From contig NZ_JACCBT010000001.1 in the NCBI RefSeq assembly GCF_013409045.1, positions 7,170,669 to 7,234,668 of the forward strand: a stretch of DNA of 64,000 bases, in the 5' to 3' direction. A program made the translations under genes and the position numbers. This DNA is from Actinomadura citrea. Its GTDB lineage: Bacteria; Actinomycetota; Actinomycetes; Streptosporangiales; Streptosporangiaceae. This document shows positions 38,236 to 47,348 of this stretch, one piece after another (the stretch's first letter is position 1; each line of letters begins with the position of its first letter). The notes below the pieces were generated by a model, which was given only the letters and a program-made list of their open reading frames with translations, made no database searches and was not told the origin of the DNA.

Positions 38236-38383
38236 ACCACTCCCGACGAATTGCTTATTTTGGCCGCTAATATATCTCGCGAACGGGCTTCCACAACCGG
38301 GAAACCTCGGATTCCGCCGATCCGGCACCGTGGCCACACTCAATGGGGCATGCGGTACCACCAAAGAAGGCGAGAAGGGACAG
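38236..38383. promoter_or_regulatory. Divergent promoter region of roadblock and DUF4388-like genes
   Basis: The 148-bp gap contains an AT-rich core near 38250-38277 (GCTTATTTT and CTAATATATCTCG), the best -10-like sequence in this area on either strand. It should hold both divergent promoters. Confidence 0.4.
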
Positions 38384-39304
38384 ATGGCATCAGAAGCGCA
38401 GCCCCCGGGAGAACGCGGGCGTGACCACGCGGGCGTGCTGACCTCGGCGCTGACCCGGCGCGGCCGGCAGCGGTTCACCGGAACGCTGCGGATGGACGGG
38501 TCCCCTGGAGGCTCGGTGAGCATGCGCGACGGCCTGGTGGTGGCCGCCTCCACCCCTGCCGCGCCGGGGCCCGAGCCGTTGCTGCTGCGGTCGGGGCGGA
38601 TCAGCGAAGCCGACTGGAGCGCCGCCTTCACCGCCGGGGCCCCCGACGGCCGGCTGGAGCGTGAACTGGTCGTGCGCGGGCTCCTGGGTGACGCCGGCGT
38701 GCAGGTCATCACCCGCGCCGCGGTCGCCGACGCACTGTTCGCCATGGCACTGTGCGGGGTCCGCACCTGCACGGCCGACCCCGATGATCCCGCCCCGCTG
38801 CTCGCGTCCGACCCGGGCCTGGACACCGAACGGGCCATCCGCGAGATCCGCCGCCGGCTCGATCTCGCCCACTCCTGGACCGCGCTGGGCCTGTCCATAC
38901 GGTCGAGGCCGCAGAGCAGGCGCCCCACGGGTTCCGTGCCCGTCAACGCCCAGCGGCAGGAACTGCTCGCCAAGGTCAACGGCCGCCGGACACCGCGCGA
39001 CATCGCCTTCGCACTCGGACGCGGCCTGTTCCCGGTCATGAGCGACATGGCCACTCTCATCGTCGACGGGCTCGCCACCGTCGAGCCGCCCCTCGCCGGA
39101 GGGTCCGAGGCCGTCCTCGACCCGGCGCCGGGAGGCGGGCCCGCCGCCCGTCCGCAAGATCTCCCGAGCGAGAGCATCCGGTCGCAGGCGGTGCCGCCTC
39201 CCCCGCACCAGAACGCCCCCTCCCAGGAGTCGGCCGGATTGCCACGGCGCAGATACCGGAAGACCGACTTTGGACGATGGTTCCAAGAGGAGCCGCCAAC
39301 CTGA
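38384..39304 (+). CDS. DUF4388/PATAN-like regulatory protein
   Basis: A 306-residue soluble protein. Residues about 15-140 look like a DUF4388 (PATAN-like) domain: RQRFTGTLRMDGSPGGSVSMRDGLVVAASTPAAPGPEPLLLRSGRISEADW shown here as the stretch from about R26 to W76. It is followed by helical repeats and VNGRRTPRDIAFALGRGLFPVM. The C-terminus is Pro-rich and probably unfolded. Such domains occur with roadblock and GTPase switch proteins, which fits the divergent roadblock pair. The domain assignment rests on pattern only. The ATG follows GAGAAGGGACAG. Confidence 0.6.
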   Translation: MASEAQPPGERGRDHAGVLTSALTRRGRQRFTGTLRMDGSPGGSVSMRDGLVVAASTPAAPGPEPLLLRSGRISEADWSAAFTAGAPDGRLERELVVRGLLGDAGVQVITRAAVADALFAMALCGVRTCTADPDDPAPLLASDPGLDTERAIREIRRRLDLAHSWTALGLSIRSRPQSRRPTGSVPVNAQRQELLAKVNGRRTPRDIAFALGRGLFPVMSDMATLIVDGLATVEPPLAGGSEAVLDPAPGGGPAARPQDLPSESIRSQAVPPPPHQNAPSQESAGLPRRRYRKTDFGRWFQEEPPT

Positions 39305-39444
39305 CGTCGAGCCTTTTCGCTCACGCGGCCTCGCGAAGCGGAAAGGGCGGGGTCAACCCGTCCGGCGCGGCCGGACTTGGCCAGCGTGTCGGACGGCGGC
39401 TAGTCTTGCTCCGGCAATAACTTGATCTTGGGTGGAGGTCGTAC

Positions 39445-40251
39445 GTGGCCGAGGATGGCCTGTCCCCGGAAATCGATCTCTCTCGTCCGAGCGTCGCCCG
39501 CATGTACGACTACTACCTGCACGGGAAAGACAACTACCAGGTCGACCGCGACGCGGCGGACCGGGTCGCGCGGGCCATGCCGGAGATCGGCGAGCTCGCC
39601 CTGGAGAACCGCTCGTTCCTGCGCCGTTCCGTGCGGTACATGGCGCGCCAGGGAATCCGGCAGTTCCTCGACATCGGCTCCGGGCTGCCGACCGTCGGGA
39701 ACACGCACGAGATCGCCCATGAGATCATCCCGGACGCCCGCGTCGTGTACGTCGACAGCGATCCGGTGGTCCTGGTGCACGGGCGCGCACTGCTCGCGAC
39801 CAACGAGTTCACCACCGTCGCCCAGGCCGACATGCGCCGGCCCGCCGAGGTCCTCGATCACGCGCGGAGGACCGGGCTGATCGACTTCGCCGCTCCGGTC
39901 GGCGTGCTGATGATCGCCATGACCCACTTCCTCACCCTGGAGGAGCGGGAGGGCGTCATGGCGCCCTTGCGCGAGGCCCTTGCGCCGGGCAGCCACCTCG
40001 CCGCGACGCATGTGACGACGGAAGGGCATGCCGCGGCGGCCGTCGAGCAGATCGAGGGAGCCTACGCGGCCACCCCCACCCCCATCTATTTCCGCGGTAG
40101 AACAGAAATCGAGCTCTTTTTCGACGGCTTCGAACTCGTCGATCCGGGCCTGGTCACCATCGATGCGTGGAACCCCGAAGGCGACGAGGCGGACCGGCCG
40201 GCCGCCGATGTCGGCAAATGGCTTTACGGCGGCATCGGCCGCATCGGCTGA
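39445..40251 (+). CDS. S-adenosylmethionine-dependent methyltransferase, PF04672 (DUF574) type
   Basis: A 268-residue enzyme with the hallmark opening PSVARMYDYYLHGKDNYQVDRDAADRV of the actinomycete SAM methyltransferase family PF04672. The SAM-binding motif I is FLDIGSGLPTVGNTHE and the acidic motif II is VVYVDSDPVVL; VGVLMIAMTHFL follows. The length is usual. Many copies exist per genome, and targets are mostly unknown. It starts with GTG and stands alone. A hairpin follows. Confidence 0.92.
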   Translation: MAEDGLSPEIDLSRPSVARMYDYYLHGKDNYQVDRDAADRVARAMPEIGELALENRSFLRRSVRYMARQGIRQFLDIGSGLPTVGNTHEIAHEIIPDARVVYVDSDPVVLVHGRALLATNEFTTVAQADMRRPAEVLDHARRTGLIDFAAPVGVLMIAMTHFLTLEEREGVMAPLREALAPGSHLAATHVTTEGHAAAAVEQIEGAYAATPTPIYFRGRTEIELFFDGFELVDPGLVTIDAWNPEGDEADRPAADVGKWLYGGIGRIG

Positions 40252-40283
40252 CCCCGGGCGGGCGAGCCGGCCAGACCAACTCG

Positions 40284-40301
40284 CCGCCGGCATACCGGCG
40301 G
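40284..40301 (+). terminator. Hairpin after the methyltransferase gene
   Basis: CCGCCGG-CATA-CCGGCGG forms a perfect 7-bp stem with a four-base loop, 32 bp after the methyltransferase stop. There is no T-run. It is a probable transcription end. Confidence 0.5.
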
Positions 40302-40476
40302 TCCCACCCTGCACTGTCCGCGGCTTCTCCTTCTCCGTGACGCCTTGCGAGGCTTACCCGGTGGGTGGAGAACTGTGCCGCGGGGGCGTGGGGCCAAAGA
40401 CCGCCATACCCCTTCCTCAGGTACAAGTGCGGCGCAGAGGGTGGTGCCCGTCCCCCACTGTCTGGAGGCTGGTTTC

Positions 40477-40539
40477 ATGACCAGTGCCGCCTGCTCCGAT
40501 GATCACCTGACGTCGTCGGCCCCTGGGGTGGGCCGGTGA
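40477..40539 (+). CDS. 20-residue ORF translationally coupled to an ABC exporter
   Basis: A GGAGG sits eight bases before an ATG that opens a 20-codon frame, MTSAACSDDHLTSSAPGVGR. Its stop overlaps the GTG start of the ABC transporter (GTGA). The strong ribosome site and exact overlap suggest real translation. It may be a leader that couples translation, or a small peptide carried by the exporter; it has one Cys and several Ser/Thr residues. No modifying enzyme is adjacent, so a processed peptide product is speculative. Confidence 0.45.
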   Translation: MTSAACSDDHLTSSAPGVGR

Positions 40540-42533
40540 GGCTGCCGCTACGACGCGGACGCGTCGCCGCGCCGGTCCAGGGACCTCTGGGACCGGCTTT
40601 GAGCGAGCACAAGTGGTATCGCAAGGCCGCCGAACTGTCCGACACCGGGACGCTCACCATGGCGCGGCGGCTGCCGACGCTGATCGGGCAGGTGATGCGG
40701 CTCGCGTGGCGGGCGAGCCGGCGGGACCTGGCCGCGACGATCGCGTTCAACGTGGCCGCCGGGGTGTTCACCGCGTTCGGGCTGCTGGCGACCACCGGAG
40801 TGCTGACCGCCCTGTTCTCGGCGGGCCCGACCCCGGATCGGGTGCGGTCCGCGGCGCCGGAACTGGTGCTGGTGGGGGCGGCGGTCACGGTCCGGGCGGT
40901 GTTCTCGGCGGCGGCGCAGTGGGCGCAGGCCCGGTTGCGTCCGCAGGTCCAGCAGATCGTCGAGCAGCAGTTGTACGAGCTGACGACCGCCATCGAGCTG
41001 GCGGCCTTCGACGACGCCGAGTTCCAGGACGACCTGCACAGGGCCCGGCTGCGGGGCATGGACTCGGCTCCGTCCATGGTCGACAACGCGGTGGACCTGT
41101 TCACCGCGGCCGTCGGCGTCACGGCGGCGGCCGGCGCGCTCGGCGTGCTGCACCCGGTGCTGCTGCCGCTGCTGCTGCTGACCGCGCTGCCCGAGGGATG
41201 GGCGGCGGTCCGCGCGGCCCGGCTGGGGTACCTGACCCAGCTGGATCTGGTGGAGGTGCGGCGGCGGAGCTGGATCATGTCCGATCTGATGACCGAGCGG
41301 CGCCACGCCGCCGAGGTCCGCTCCTTCACCGTCCGGGCCTTCCTGCTGCGCCAGTACGCCGCACTGGCCGCCCACATCCGTCGCGTGCTCCTCGACCTGG
41401 CACGCAGGCAGACGATGTCCCAGGTCTGGGGTGATGCCCTCAAAGGGGTCGCGACGGCGTTGATGTACACGGCGCTCGGACTGCTCCTGTGGCGGGGCGT
41501 GATGCCGCTCGCGGTGGCCGGAACGGCGGTCCTGGCGATCCGCGCCGGACAGACCTCCCTGGTCAACCTCGTCTACGCCCTGAACCGCTGTTACGAGGAC
41601 GGCCTGTACTTCAGCGACTACATGGCCTACTGCCAGACCGCCGAGAAGCGCGTGCAACGAGCCCGCATCGGCGTCCGCGAACTGGACGACGTGGAGAGGC
41701 AGCTTGGGGAGCTGCGCGGGTTCGGGGAGATCTGCGCCGAGGAGGTCACCTTCACCTACCCCGACAGCGACGCGGCTTCGCTGTGCGCGGTGTCGGTGCG
41801 GCTCGGCCGCGGGGAGATCGTGGCGCTGGTCGGGGAGAACGGATCGGGGAAGACGACCCTCGCCAAGATCCTCGCCGGCCTCTACGCCCCGCAGAGCGGC
41901 GTCGTCCGCTGGGACGACACCCGCGTGAGCGACCTGGACCCCGAGGCCCTGCGGCGGGCCATCGCCGTCGTCGCCCAAGACCACACCCACTGGCCGATGA
42001 CCGCCGCCGACAACATCACCATGGGCGACGACCTGGCCGCCACGGGCGTGCGGGCGAGCGTCGACGAGGCCGCGACCTCGGCCGGCGCCGACCAGGTGAT
42101 CGCCAACCTGCCCCTCGGCCTCGACACTCTGCTGGACAAGCGCTTCGCCAACGGATGCGAACTGTCGGGCGGGCAGTGGCAGCGGCTGGCGGCCGCGCGC
42201 GGCTTCTACCGGGACGCGCCCCTGCTGATCTGCGACGAGCCCACCGCCGCACTCGACGCCCGCGCCGAACACCACCTGTTCGACCAGATCCGCCGGCACG
42301 CCGCGCAGCACGGGCGCACCGTCCTGCTGATCACCCACCGGCTGGCGAGCGTCCGGCACGCCGACCGCATCTACGTCCTCGACGGCGGCCGCGTCACCGA
42401 GCACGGCGACCACCACGAACTCATGGCTGTGAACGGCCTGTACGCCGAACTGTACGAACTGCAGGCATCGGCCTACCGCCAAGGCGAGACGGCGACGACG
42501 CCCTCACCATCAGCCCGGGAAGCGGCCACCTGA
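40536..42533 (+). CDS. ABC exporter, fused membrane and ATPase domains
   Basis: A 665-residue type IV exporter half-transporter. The N-terminal membrane domain holds about six helices (LAATIAFNVAAGVFTAFGLLATTGVL, LGVLHPVLLPLLLLTALPEG and others, given by their ends). The ATPase domain has Walker A GENGSGKTTL, signature LSGGQWQRLAAARG, Walker B LLICDEPTAALD and H-loop LITHRLASVRHADRI. It has no C39 peptidase domain, so it would not cleave a leader itself. It resembles exporters found near ribosomal peptide clusters and presumably acts as a dimer. The substrate is unknown. Confidence 0.88.
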   Translation: MRLPLRRGRVAAPVQGPLGPALSEHKWYRKAAELSDTGTLTMARRLPTLIGQVMRLAWRASRRDLAATIAFNVAAGVFTAFGLLATTGVLTALFSAGPTPDRVRSAAPELVLVGAAVTVRAVFSAAAQWAQARLRPQVQQIVEQQLYELTTAIELAAFDDAEFQDDLHRARLRGMDSAPSMVDNAVDLFTAAVGVTAAAGALGVLHPVLLPLLLLTALPEGWAAVRAARLGYLTQLDLVEVRRRSWIMSDLMTERRHAAEVRSFTVRAFLLRQYAALAAHIRRVLLDLARRQTMSQVWGDALKGVATALMYTALGLLLWRGVMPLAVAGTAVLAIRAGQTSLVNLVYALNRCYEDGLYFSDYMAYCQTAEKRVQRARIGVRELDDVERQLGELRGFGEICAEEVTFTYPDSDAASLCAVSVRLGRGEIVALVGENGSGKTTLAKILAGLYAPQSGVVRWDDTRVSDLDPEALRRAIAVVAQDHTHWPMTAADNITMGDDLAATGVRASVDEAATSAGADQVIANLPLGLDTLLDKRFANGCELSGGQWQRLAAARGFYRDAPLLICDEPTAALDARAEHHLFDQIRRHAAQHGRTVLLITHRLASVRHADRIYVLDGGRVTEHGDHHELMAVNGLYAELYELQASAYRQGETATTPSPSAREAAT

Positions 42534-42613
42534 AACCGAGCGCTCCATCCTGGAGACGCCGTCCAGGGCCCCCTGCCTCCGCCGCCGGGGCGGCCCGGCG
42601 CCGTTTCCCGGCC

Positions 42614-42997
42614 TCATCCGGGGAAGGCGATCGTGCTCATGAGGGCGTTGGCCTCCTGGCGGGAGTCCAGGCGGGTGTGCTGCACGACGATGGGGACGTC
42701 GCTGGTGACCACGAGGCAGTAGTCGGTGCCGGGGGGGATCCGCTCCGGAGTGCTCAGGTCGTTGATCCGCTGATGGAAGGCCCGCCGGGCGGGAACGGGG
42801 AGGACGAACGGGCCCGCAGGTTCCCGGTCGGTGAAGTACACCTGCACCTCGACCCGCGCCTCGGCCTCTCCCGCGTTGAGCATGCAGATGCTGTCGTGGC
42901 TCGTCATCTCAGGTGCGGGACCGGAACTGCGAGGCGGGATGTAGCCGTCGGCGACGACCCATGTGCGAGAGCCGATACCGGCCGGGTGTCGTTGCAT
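42614..42997 (-). CDS. ASRT-superfamily (sensory rhodopsin transducer-like) protein
   Basis: A 127-residue protein matching the Anabaena sensory rhodopsin transducer family along its length: RTWVVADGYIPPRSSGPAPEM, SICMLNAGEAEARVEVQVYF, DREPAGPFVLPVPARR and GTDYCLVVTSDVPIVVQHTRLDSRQ. There is no rhodopsin in the window. The family has been proposed to bind small carbohydrate-derived molecules, which fits its place as the last gene of the sugar operon. A sensor or mutarotase-like role is possible. Confidence 0.88.
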   Translation of the reverse strand: MQRHPAGIGSRTWVVADGYIPPRSSGPAPEMTSHDSICMLNAGEAEARVEVQVYFTDREPAGPFVLPVPARRAFHQRINDLSTPERIPPGTDYCLVVTSDVPIVVQHTRLDSRQEANALMSTIAFPG

Positions 42998-43063
42998 GAG
43001 CGCTCCTTCGGTTGGCGGTGGCGGCCCTTGCCGCGTGGCCGCGGATGTCCGCAGCGCGGCAGG

Positions 43064-43837
43064 TCAGAAGTCGTTGGCGCCGCGGGCGGTGAGGCCGCCG
43101 TCGACGTGGAGGTGGCTGCCGGTGACGTAGCCGGCCTTCGGGCCGAGCAGCCAGTCGATGGCCTCGGCGATCTCCCCGGGACGGGCGAGCCGGCCCATCG
43201 GGATCTGGGTCCGGGCGCGCGCGGCGATGTCGTCGTCCGCACCGGTGGTGACGTCGAGAAGAGGGGTCGCCGTGGCACCGGGGACGACGCCGTTGACGCG
43301 GATGCCGTATGCCGCGTACTCGACGGCGAGTGCTCTGACCAGGGCGGAGATTCCGCCCTTCGAGCTCGCGTAGGCACTGTTGGCCCCTCCGGCGAACGCG
43401 ACGAACGCCGAGGGCGAGGAGACGCAGACGATCGCGCCGGGCAGGCTCTCGGCCAGGAGCAGCCGGATGCCGTCGCGGCAGGTGAGGAACGTCCCGCTGA
43501 GGTTCACGCCGAGCACTCCCGACCAGTCCGCGAACGTCGTCTCGTGCGCCTCCCGCGCGATCTCCACGCCGGCGTTCGCGACGATATTGACCGGAACTCC
43601 CAGGCTCGCCCGGCACCGGGCGTAAGCGTCGGCCACCTCCCTTTCGGAAGAGATGTCGGCCGCGATGGCCAGCGCTCGCGGGGCTCCCCGCTCCTCCGCC
43701 TCCGCGGCGACCGCCCGGACACCGGCCTCGTCCCTGTCCAGAAGGGCGAGGGGGTGTCCGGCCGACGCCCTCAACAGCGCGGCGGCCCGGCCGATGCCGG
43801 AGGCGGCTCCTGTGATCAAAGTGACTTCGCCGGACAT
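43064..43837 (-). CDS. Short-chain dehydrogenase/reductase (SDR)
   Basis: A 257-residue classical SDR. The nucleotide motif TGAASGIG is at residues 9-16, with an acidic LLDRDE after strand 2 suggesting NAD(H). The NAG motif and catalytic Ser (CVSSPSAF) and Tyr/Lys (YASSKGG) are present. The C-terminal GYVTGSHLHVDGGL is typical. Next to the enolase-superfamily gene it probably oxidises a sugar or sugar acid. Confidence 0.9.
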   Translation of the reverse strand: MSGEVTLITGAASGIGRAAALLRASAGHPLALLDRDEAGVRAVAAEAEERGAPRALAIAADISSEREVADAYARCRASLGVPVNIVANAGVEIAREAHETTFADWSGVLGVNLSGTFLTCRDGIRLLLAESLPGAIVCVSSPSAFVAFAGGANSAYASSKGGISALVRALAVEYAAYGIRVNGVVPGATATPLLDVTTGADDDIAARARTQIPMGRLARPGEIAEAIDWLLGPKAGYVTGSHLHVDGGLTARGANDF

Positions 43838-43894
43838 GTGCCTTCCCTGGTCTCGGTCGATCTCCGGAAGCCGGAGGGCATGGTGGTGCGACGA

Positions 43895-45031
43895 TCACGG
43901 GCGCAGCAGACCGGTCGCGTCGGTGTAGCGGGCCAGGGCCTCCGGGTCGAGGTGGAGTCCAAGGCCGGGCGTTTCGGGAATGGCGAGCATCCCGTCCTCG
44001 TCCAGCCGCCAGGGCTCGGCGGTGACGTCGTCGACATAGGGCGACCCGGTGACGTACTCGACGAGGTCCGTGCCCGGCAGCGCCGAGGCGAGCTGGAGGT
44101 CGGCGGCGAGCCCTACGGCGGTGTTCCAGCCGTGCGGGATCAGCCGCACCCCGTGGTCCTGCGCCGCCCAGCCGATGCGGCGCTGCTCGCTCAGGCCGCC
44201 GACCTTGGTCACGTCCGGCTGGACGATGTCGAGGGCGCCGGCCTCCAACCAGGGGTGAAAGCTCTGCCGCCTGGTCAGCACCTCCCCGCCCGAGATCGCC
44301 ACGGTCGCCTCACGGCGCAGATGCGCGTAGTCCTCCAGGGCGTCGGGGCTGAGGGGCTCCTCGAACCAGGCGACATCGTGGCAGTCGAGCATCCGGGCCG
44401 TGCGCAACGCCCACTTGTAGCCGTTCCCCCAGGCGCTGTCACTGCCGCCCGCGTCGACCATGAGCAGGGCGTCGGCTCCCACGGCCTCGCGGGCCGCGGC
44501 CACGATCCGCTCGTCGAGCTCCGCGCTGACCCGGCCGAACGGACCCCAGCCGATCTTGAAGGCCCGCCAGCCGCGATCGACGAGCCGCGCCAGCCGATCG
44601 GTCAGGATCTCCGGCGCGTCCATGAGCAGAGAGGCGTAGGGCCGGACGCGCTCCCGGTACCGCCCGCCCAGCAGGCGGCCGACGGGCTGGCCGGTCACCT
44701 GGCCGAGCACGTCCCACAGCGCCATGTCGATCCCGCTGATCGCGTGCGTCACGGTGCCGCCGCGGCCCATCCAGAACGTGGCCCGGTGCAGACGTTCGGA
44801 GACCCGCTCCGGCTCGGTCGCCTCCTCCCCGATCAGCATCGGCCGCAGGATCTCCAGGGCGCCGCGGACCAGGGCCTCGCTGGTGAACACGCTTCCGACG
44901 CCGACCGGCCCTTCGTCGGTGTGCACCGCCACCAGAGTGTGGACGACGTCGTCGGGGCTGAGTTCCTCCTGCCAACCGCCCTGGGGGGTGGCGCCCCGCA
45001 GACCGGCCGCACGGATGTCACGGATCTTCAT
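43895..45031 (-). CDS. Enolase-superfamily (mandelate racemase/muconate lactonizing-like) enzyme
   Basis: A 378-residue enzyme of the mandelate racemase group. The barrel carries Lys159 (FKIGWGP, Gly in place of the second Lys of KxK), metal ligands Asp193 (MVDAGGS), Glu224 (WFEEP) and Glu250 (SGGE). His300 (LIPHGWN) could be a general base. This residue set fits dehydration or epimerisation of a sugar acid. It lies in the GntR-controlled operon between the binding protein and the SDR, which supports a sugar-acid catabolic step. Confidence 0.88.
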   Translation of the reverse strand: MKIRDIRAAGLRGATPQGGWQEELSPDDVVHTLVAVHTDEGPVGVGSVFTSEALVRGALEILRPMLIGEEATEPERVSERLHRATFWMGRGGTVTHAISGIDMALWDVLGQVTGQPVGRLLGGRYRERVRPYASLLMDAPEILTDRLARLVDRGWRAFKIGWGPFGRVSAELDERIVAAAREAVGADALLMVDAGGSDSAWGNGYKWALRTARMLDCHDVAWFEEPLSPDALEDYAHLRREATVAISGGEVLTRRQSFHPWLEAGALDIVQPDVTKVGGLSEQRRIGWAAQDHGVRLIPHGWNTAVGLAADLQLASALPGTDLVEYVTGSPYVDDVTAEPWRLDEDGMLAIPETPGLGLHLDPEALARYTDATGLLRP

Positions 45032-45109
45032 GGGTGTCCCGATTCGTTAGGGAACCGCTCCTGGGCGGTCGTGGTGGAGCGGACGGGCCGCACGGCCGGC
45101 TGCGACCGC

Positions 45110-46420
45110 TCAGCCGTGGTCAACGATCTTCTGCAGCTCGGACGCCAGCGCGGCGGCGGCCTGCTCCGGCGGTTCGGCCCCGCGCAGCGAGGCGTTGAAA
45201 TGCTTGGCCATCGCCAGCGACATGTCCGCGTAGTACGGCGAGATCGGCGGCGTCGTGGTGTGCGGCACGACCGTGCGGGCCCTGCCCAGGACGGGCATGG
45301 TCCCGAGGACCTCGGCGTCGCCGTACAGGCCGGTCAGCGTCGGCATCAGCGACCCCTCGGTCGCCCAGATCCGCTGCTGCGGCTCCGCGGCCAGGTACGT
45401 GATCAGGCTCCAGGCCAGGTCCTTGCGGCGGGACTCCCGGTTGAGGAAGAGGTTCCAGCCGCCGCCCACGTTGACGTGCGGCAGACCCTGCTGCGCGACC
45501 GGCAGTTCGGTCACGCCCACCTGGGAGCGGCTCAGTTTCGACTGGGTCTTGTCGGAGACCACGCTGTACAGGTAGCCCCAGCTCCGGAGGAACACGGCCT
45601 TGCCGCCCACGAACGAGCCCGCGGACTCGTCCTCCTTGAACTCCGCGACGCTCGCGGGCGAGGCGCCGCTTGCGACGAGACCCCGTGCGATCTGCAGCCC
45701 GCGCACCGCCGCCGGCTCGCCGATCACGACCTTGCCGTTCCGCAGGACGTCGCCGCCCGAGGAGCGGATGAACTCGGTCCCGTTGACGGTGCCGCCCTCG
45801 TACCGCGCGCCCTGGAAGACGTACCCGTTGAGGATCTTCGTGTCCGCCTTGACCTTGAGGGCCATCTCCTGGAGTTCCTGCCAGGTCTCGGGCGGGCCGC
45901 CGTACCCGGCCTTCTCCAGGAGGTCCTTGCGGTAGTAGAGGAAGCCGGCGTCGTTGAACCACGGCACGCCGTAGAGCTTGCCGCGGTAGGTGTTGGCGGC
46001 GATGGTCGCGGGCAGGAAGGCCGCACGCGCCGCCGGAGCGAGCCGCGGGGTCAGGTCCGCGAGCCAGCCGTGCGCGGCCAGTTGCGCGGGCCAGGAGACG
46101 TCGCCCGCGATGACGTCGATGTCGTCGGAGCCCGCCTGGAACTGCGTGCGGATCTGGTCGAAGTAGGCGCCGGTGTCCGCCGGCATCGTCCGGTACTCGA
46201 CGGTCACGCCGTGCGCCGCCTGGAACTGGGCCAGCGGTTTCCTGAGCAGCTCGCGCTGGTCGGTGGACGCGGCGAGCACGACCTTGCGCCCGCCGCCGGC
46301 GGCGTCGTCCCCTCCGCCGCAGGCGCTCAGCCCCAGGAGGGCGGCGCCGGCGGTGCCCGCCTGCAGGAATCGACGGCGGGACAGTGTGGTGCCGGACACG
46401 GACGTGCGTGACGTCGACAT
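45110..46420 (-). CDS. Sugar ABC transporter substrate-binding lipoprotein (Tat-type signal)
   Basis: A 436-residue extracellular solute-binding protein of family 1. The N-terminus has a twin-arginine signal (SRRRFLQ) and lipobox LSACGGG, so it is probably exported folded and lipidated. The mature region shows KVVLAASTDQRELLRKPLAQF and IDVIAGDVSWPAQLAAHGWL. It serves the two permeases upstream. The ATPase subunit is not encoded here and is probably shared, as with MsiK in many actinomycetes. Confidence 0.9.
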   Translation of the reverse strand: MSTSRTSVSGTTLSRRRFLQAGTAGAALLGLSACGGGDDAAGGGRKVVLAASTDQRELLRKPLAQFQAAHGVTVEYRTMPADTGAYFDQIRTQFQAGSDDIDVIAGDVSWPAQLAAHGWLADLTPRLAPAARAAFLPATIAANTYRGKLYGVPWFNDAGFLYYRKDLLEKAGYGGPPETWQELQEMALKVKADTKILNGYVFQGARYEGGTVNGTEFIRSSGGDVLRNGKVVIGEPAAVRGLQIARGLVASGASPASVAEFKEDESAGSFVGGKAVFLRSWGYLYSVVSDKTQSKLSRSQVGVTELPVAQQGLPHVNVGGGWNLFLNRESRRKDLAWSLITYLAAEPQQRIWATEGSLMPTLTGLYGDAEVLGTMPVLGRARTVVPHTTTPPISPYYADMSLAMAKHFNASLRGAEPPEQAAAALASELQKIVDHG

Positions 46421-46483
46421 GGTGGTTCCTTTCGCGAGGGAAATCGCGATGTGGGGTGGGTCGCGGGCGGGGCCGCACGGGCG

Positions 46484-47344
46484 TCAGCCCTTGAGCGCGC
46501 CGGCCATGAGGCCGGCGACCAGGCGGCGCTGGAAGACGAAGACGATGACCAGGATCGGAAGGGTCACCGTGATGGACGCCGCGGCCTGGGCGCCGAAGTC
46601 GATGGTGTGGGTGGTGGCGAAGCCCGGGATGGCGACGGTGACCGGCCAGTGGTCCTGCGAGAACAGGAAGGTGTTGGCGAACAGGAACTCGTTCCAGGCG
46701 AAGACGAACACCAGCAGTCCCGCGGTGACGACGCCCGGAGCGGAGAGCGGGAGGATGACGCCGGTCAGGACCCGGAATGTGGAGGCTCCGTCGACCCGGG
46801 CCGCCTCCTCCAGGTTCCGGGGCAGGGTGCGGAAGAACGCCGTCAGGATCCACACCGTCAGCGGCAGCGCGAACGCGCTGTCCACCGCGATGATCGCCGC
46901 GTAGGTGTCCAGCAGTCCGAGCTCGCGGAACTCCTTGAACAGCGGCGCGATGATGGCGACGGTGGGGAAGAAGGCGAGGGCGAGGAACCCGGTGAGCAGG
47001 GCGGCCTTGCCCCGGAAGCGCACCCGGGCCAGCGGGTAGGCGGCCAGCACGCCGAAGGTGAGCGAGACCAGCGTGGTCGCGCCGGCGATGAGCACGCTGT
47101 TGAGGAGCGCCCGGCGGAACTCGGGGGCGCCGAACACGGTGGTGTAGTTGGAGAGCGTCGGGTGGGGCGGGACGATGGGCGGCGGCGTCGCGAGCAGGTC
47201 GGCGCGCGTGCTGAGGCTCATCTTGAGCACCCACGCGACCGGCGCGACGACGGCCAGGACGAACACGGTCAGGAAGAGGTAGAAGAAGGCGTCGCGCGCC
47301 CGGGTGCCTTTCCGGTCGGGGCCGGACGAGGTCGTCGCTGCCAT
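46484..47344 (-). CDS. Carbohydrate ABC transporter permease, MalG type
   Basis: A 286-residue permease with six transmembrane helices (FFYLFLTVFVLAVVAPVAWV is the first). The EAA loop is EEAARVDGASTFRVLTGVILPLSAPG. It ends ...RRLVAGLMAGALKG, the classic C-terminus of the MalG/CUT1 group. It pairs with the MalF-type permease four bases upstream. Confidence 0.92.
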   Translation of the reverse strand: MAATTSSGPDRKGTRARDAFFYLFLTVFVLAVVAPVAWVLKMSLSTRADLLATPPPIVPPHPTLSNYTTVFGAPEFRRALLNSVLIAGATTLVSLTFGVLAAYPLARVRFRGKAALLTGFLALAFFPTVAIIAPLFKEFRELGLLDTYAAIIAVDSAFALPLTVWILTAFFRTLPRNLEEAARVDGASTFRVLTGVILPLSAPGVVTAGLLVFVFAWNEFLFANTFLFSQDHWPVTVAIPGFATTHTIDFGAQAAASITVTLPILVIVFVFQRRLVAGLMAGALKG

Positions 47345-47348
47345 GGCG

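Noticed and set aside
42980..43064. Rhodopsin partner for the ASRT-like protein
   Set aside because: No seven-helix retinal protein is present in the window; neighbours are sugar-metabolism genes.
41489..46411. 1640-codon plus-strand frame crossing the ABC exporter and the sugar operon
   Set aside because: It overlaps several well-identified genes on both strands and has no recognisable domain.
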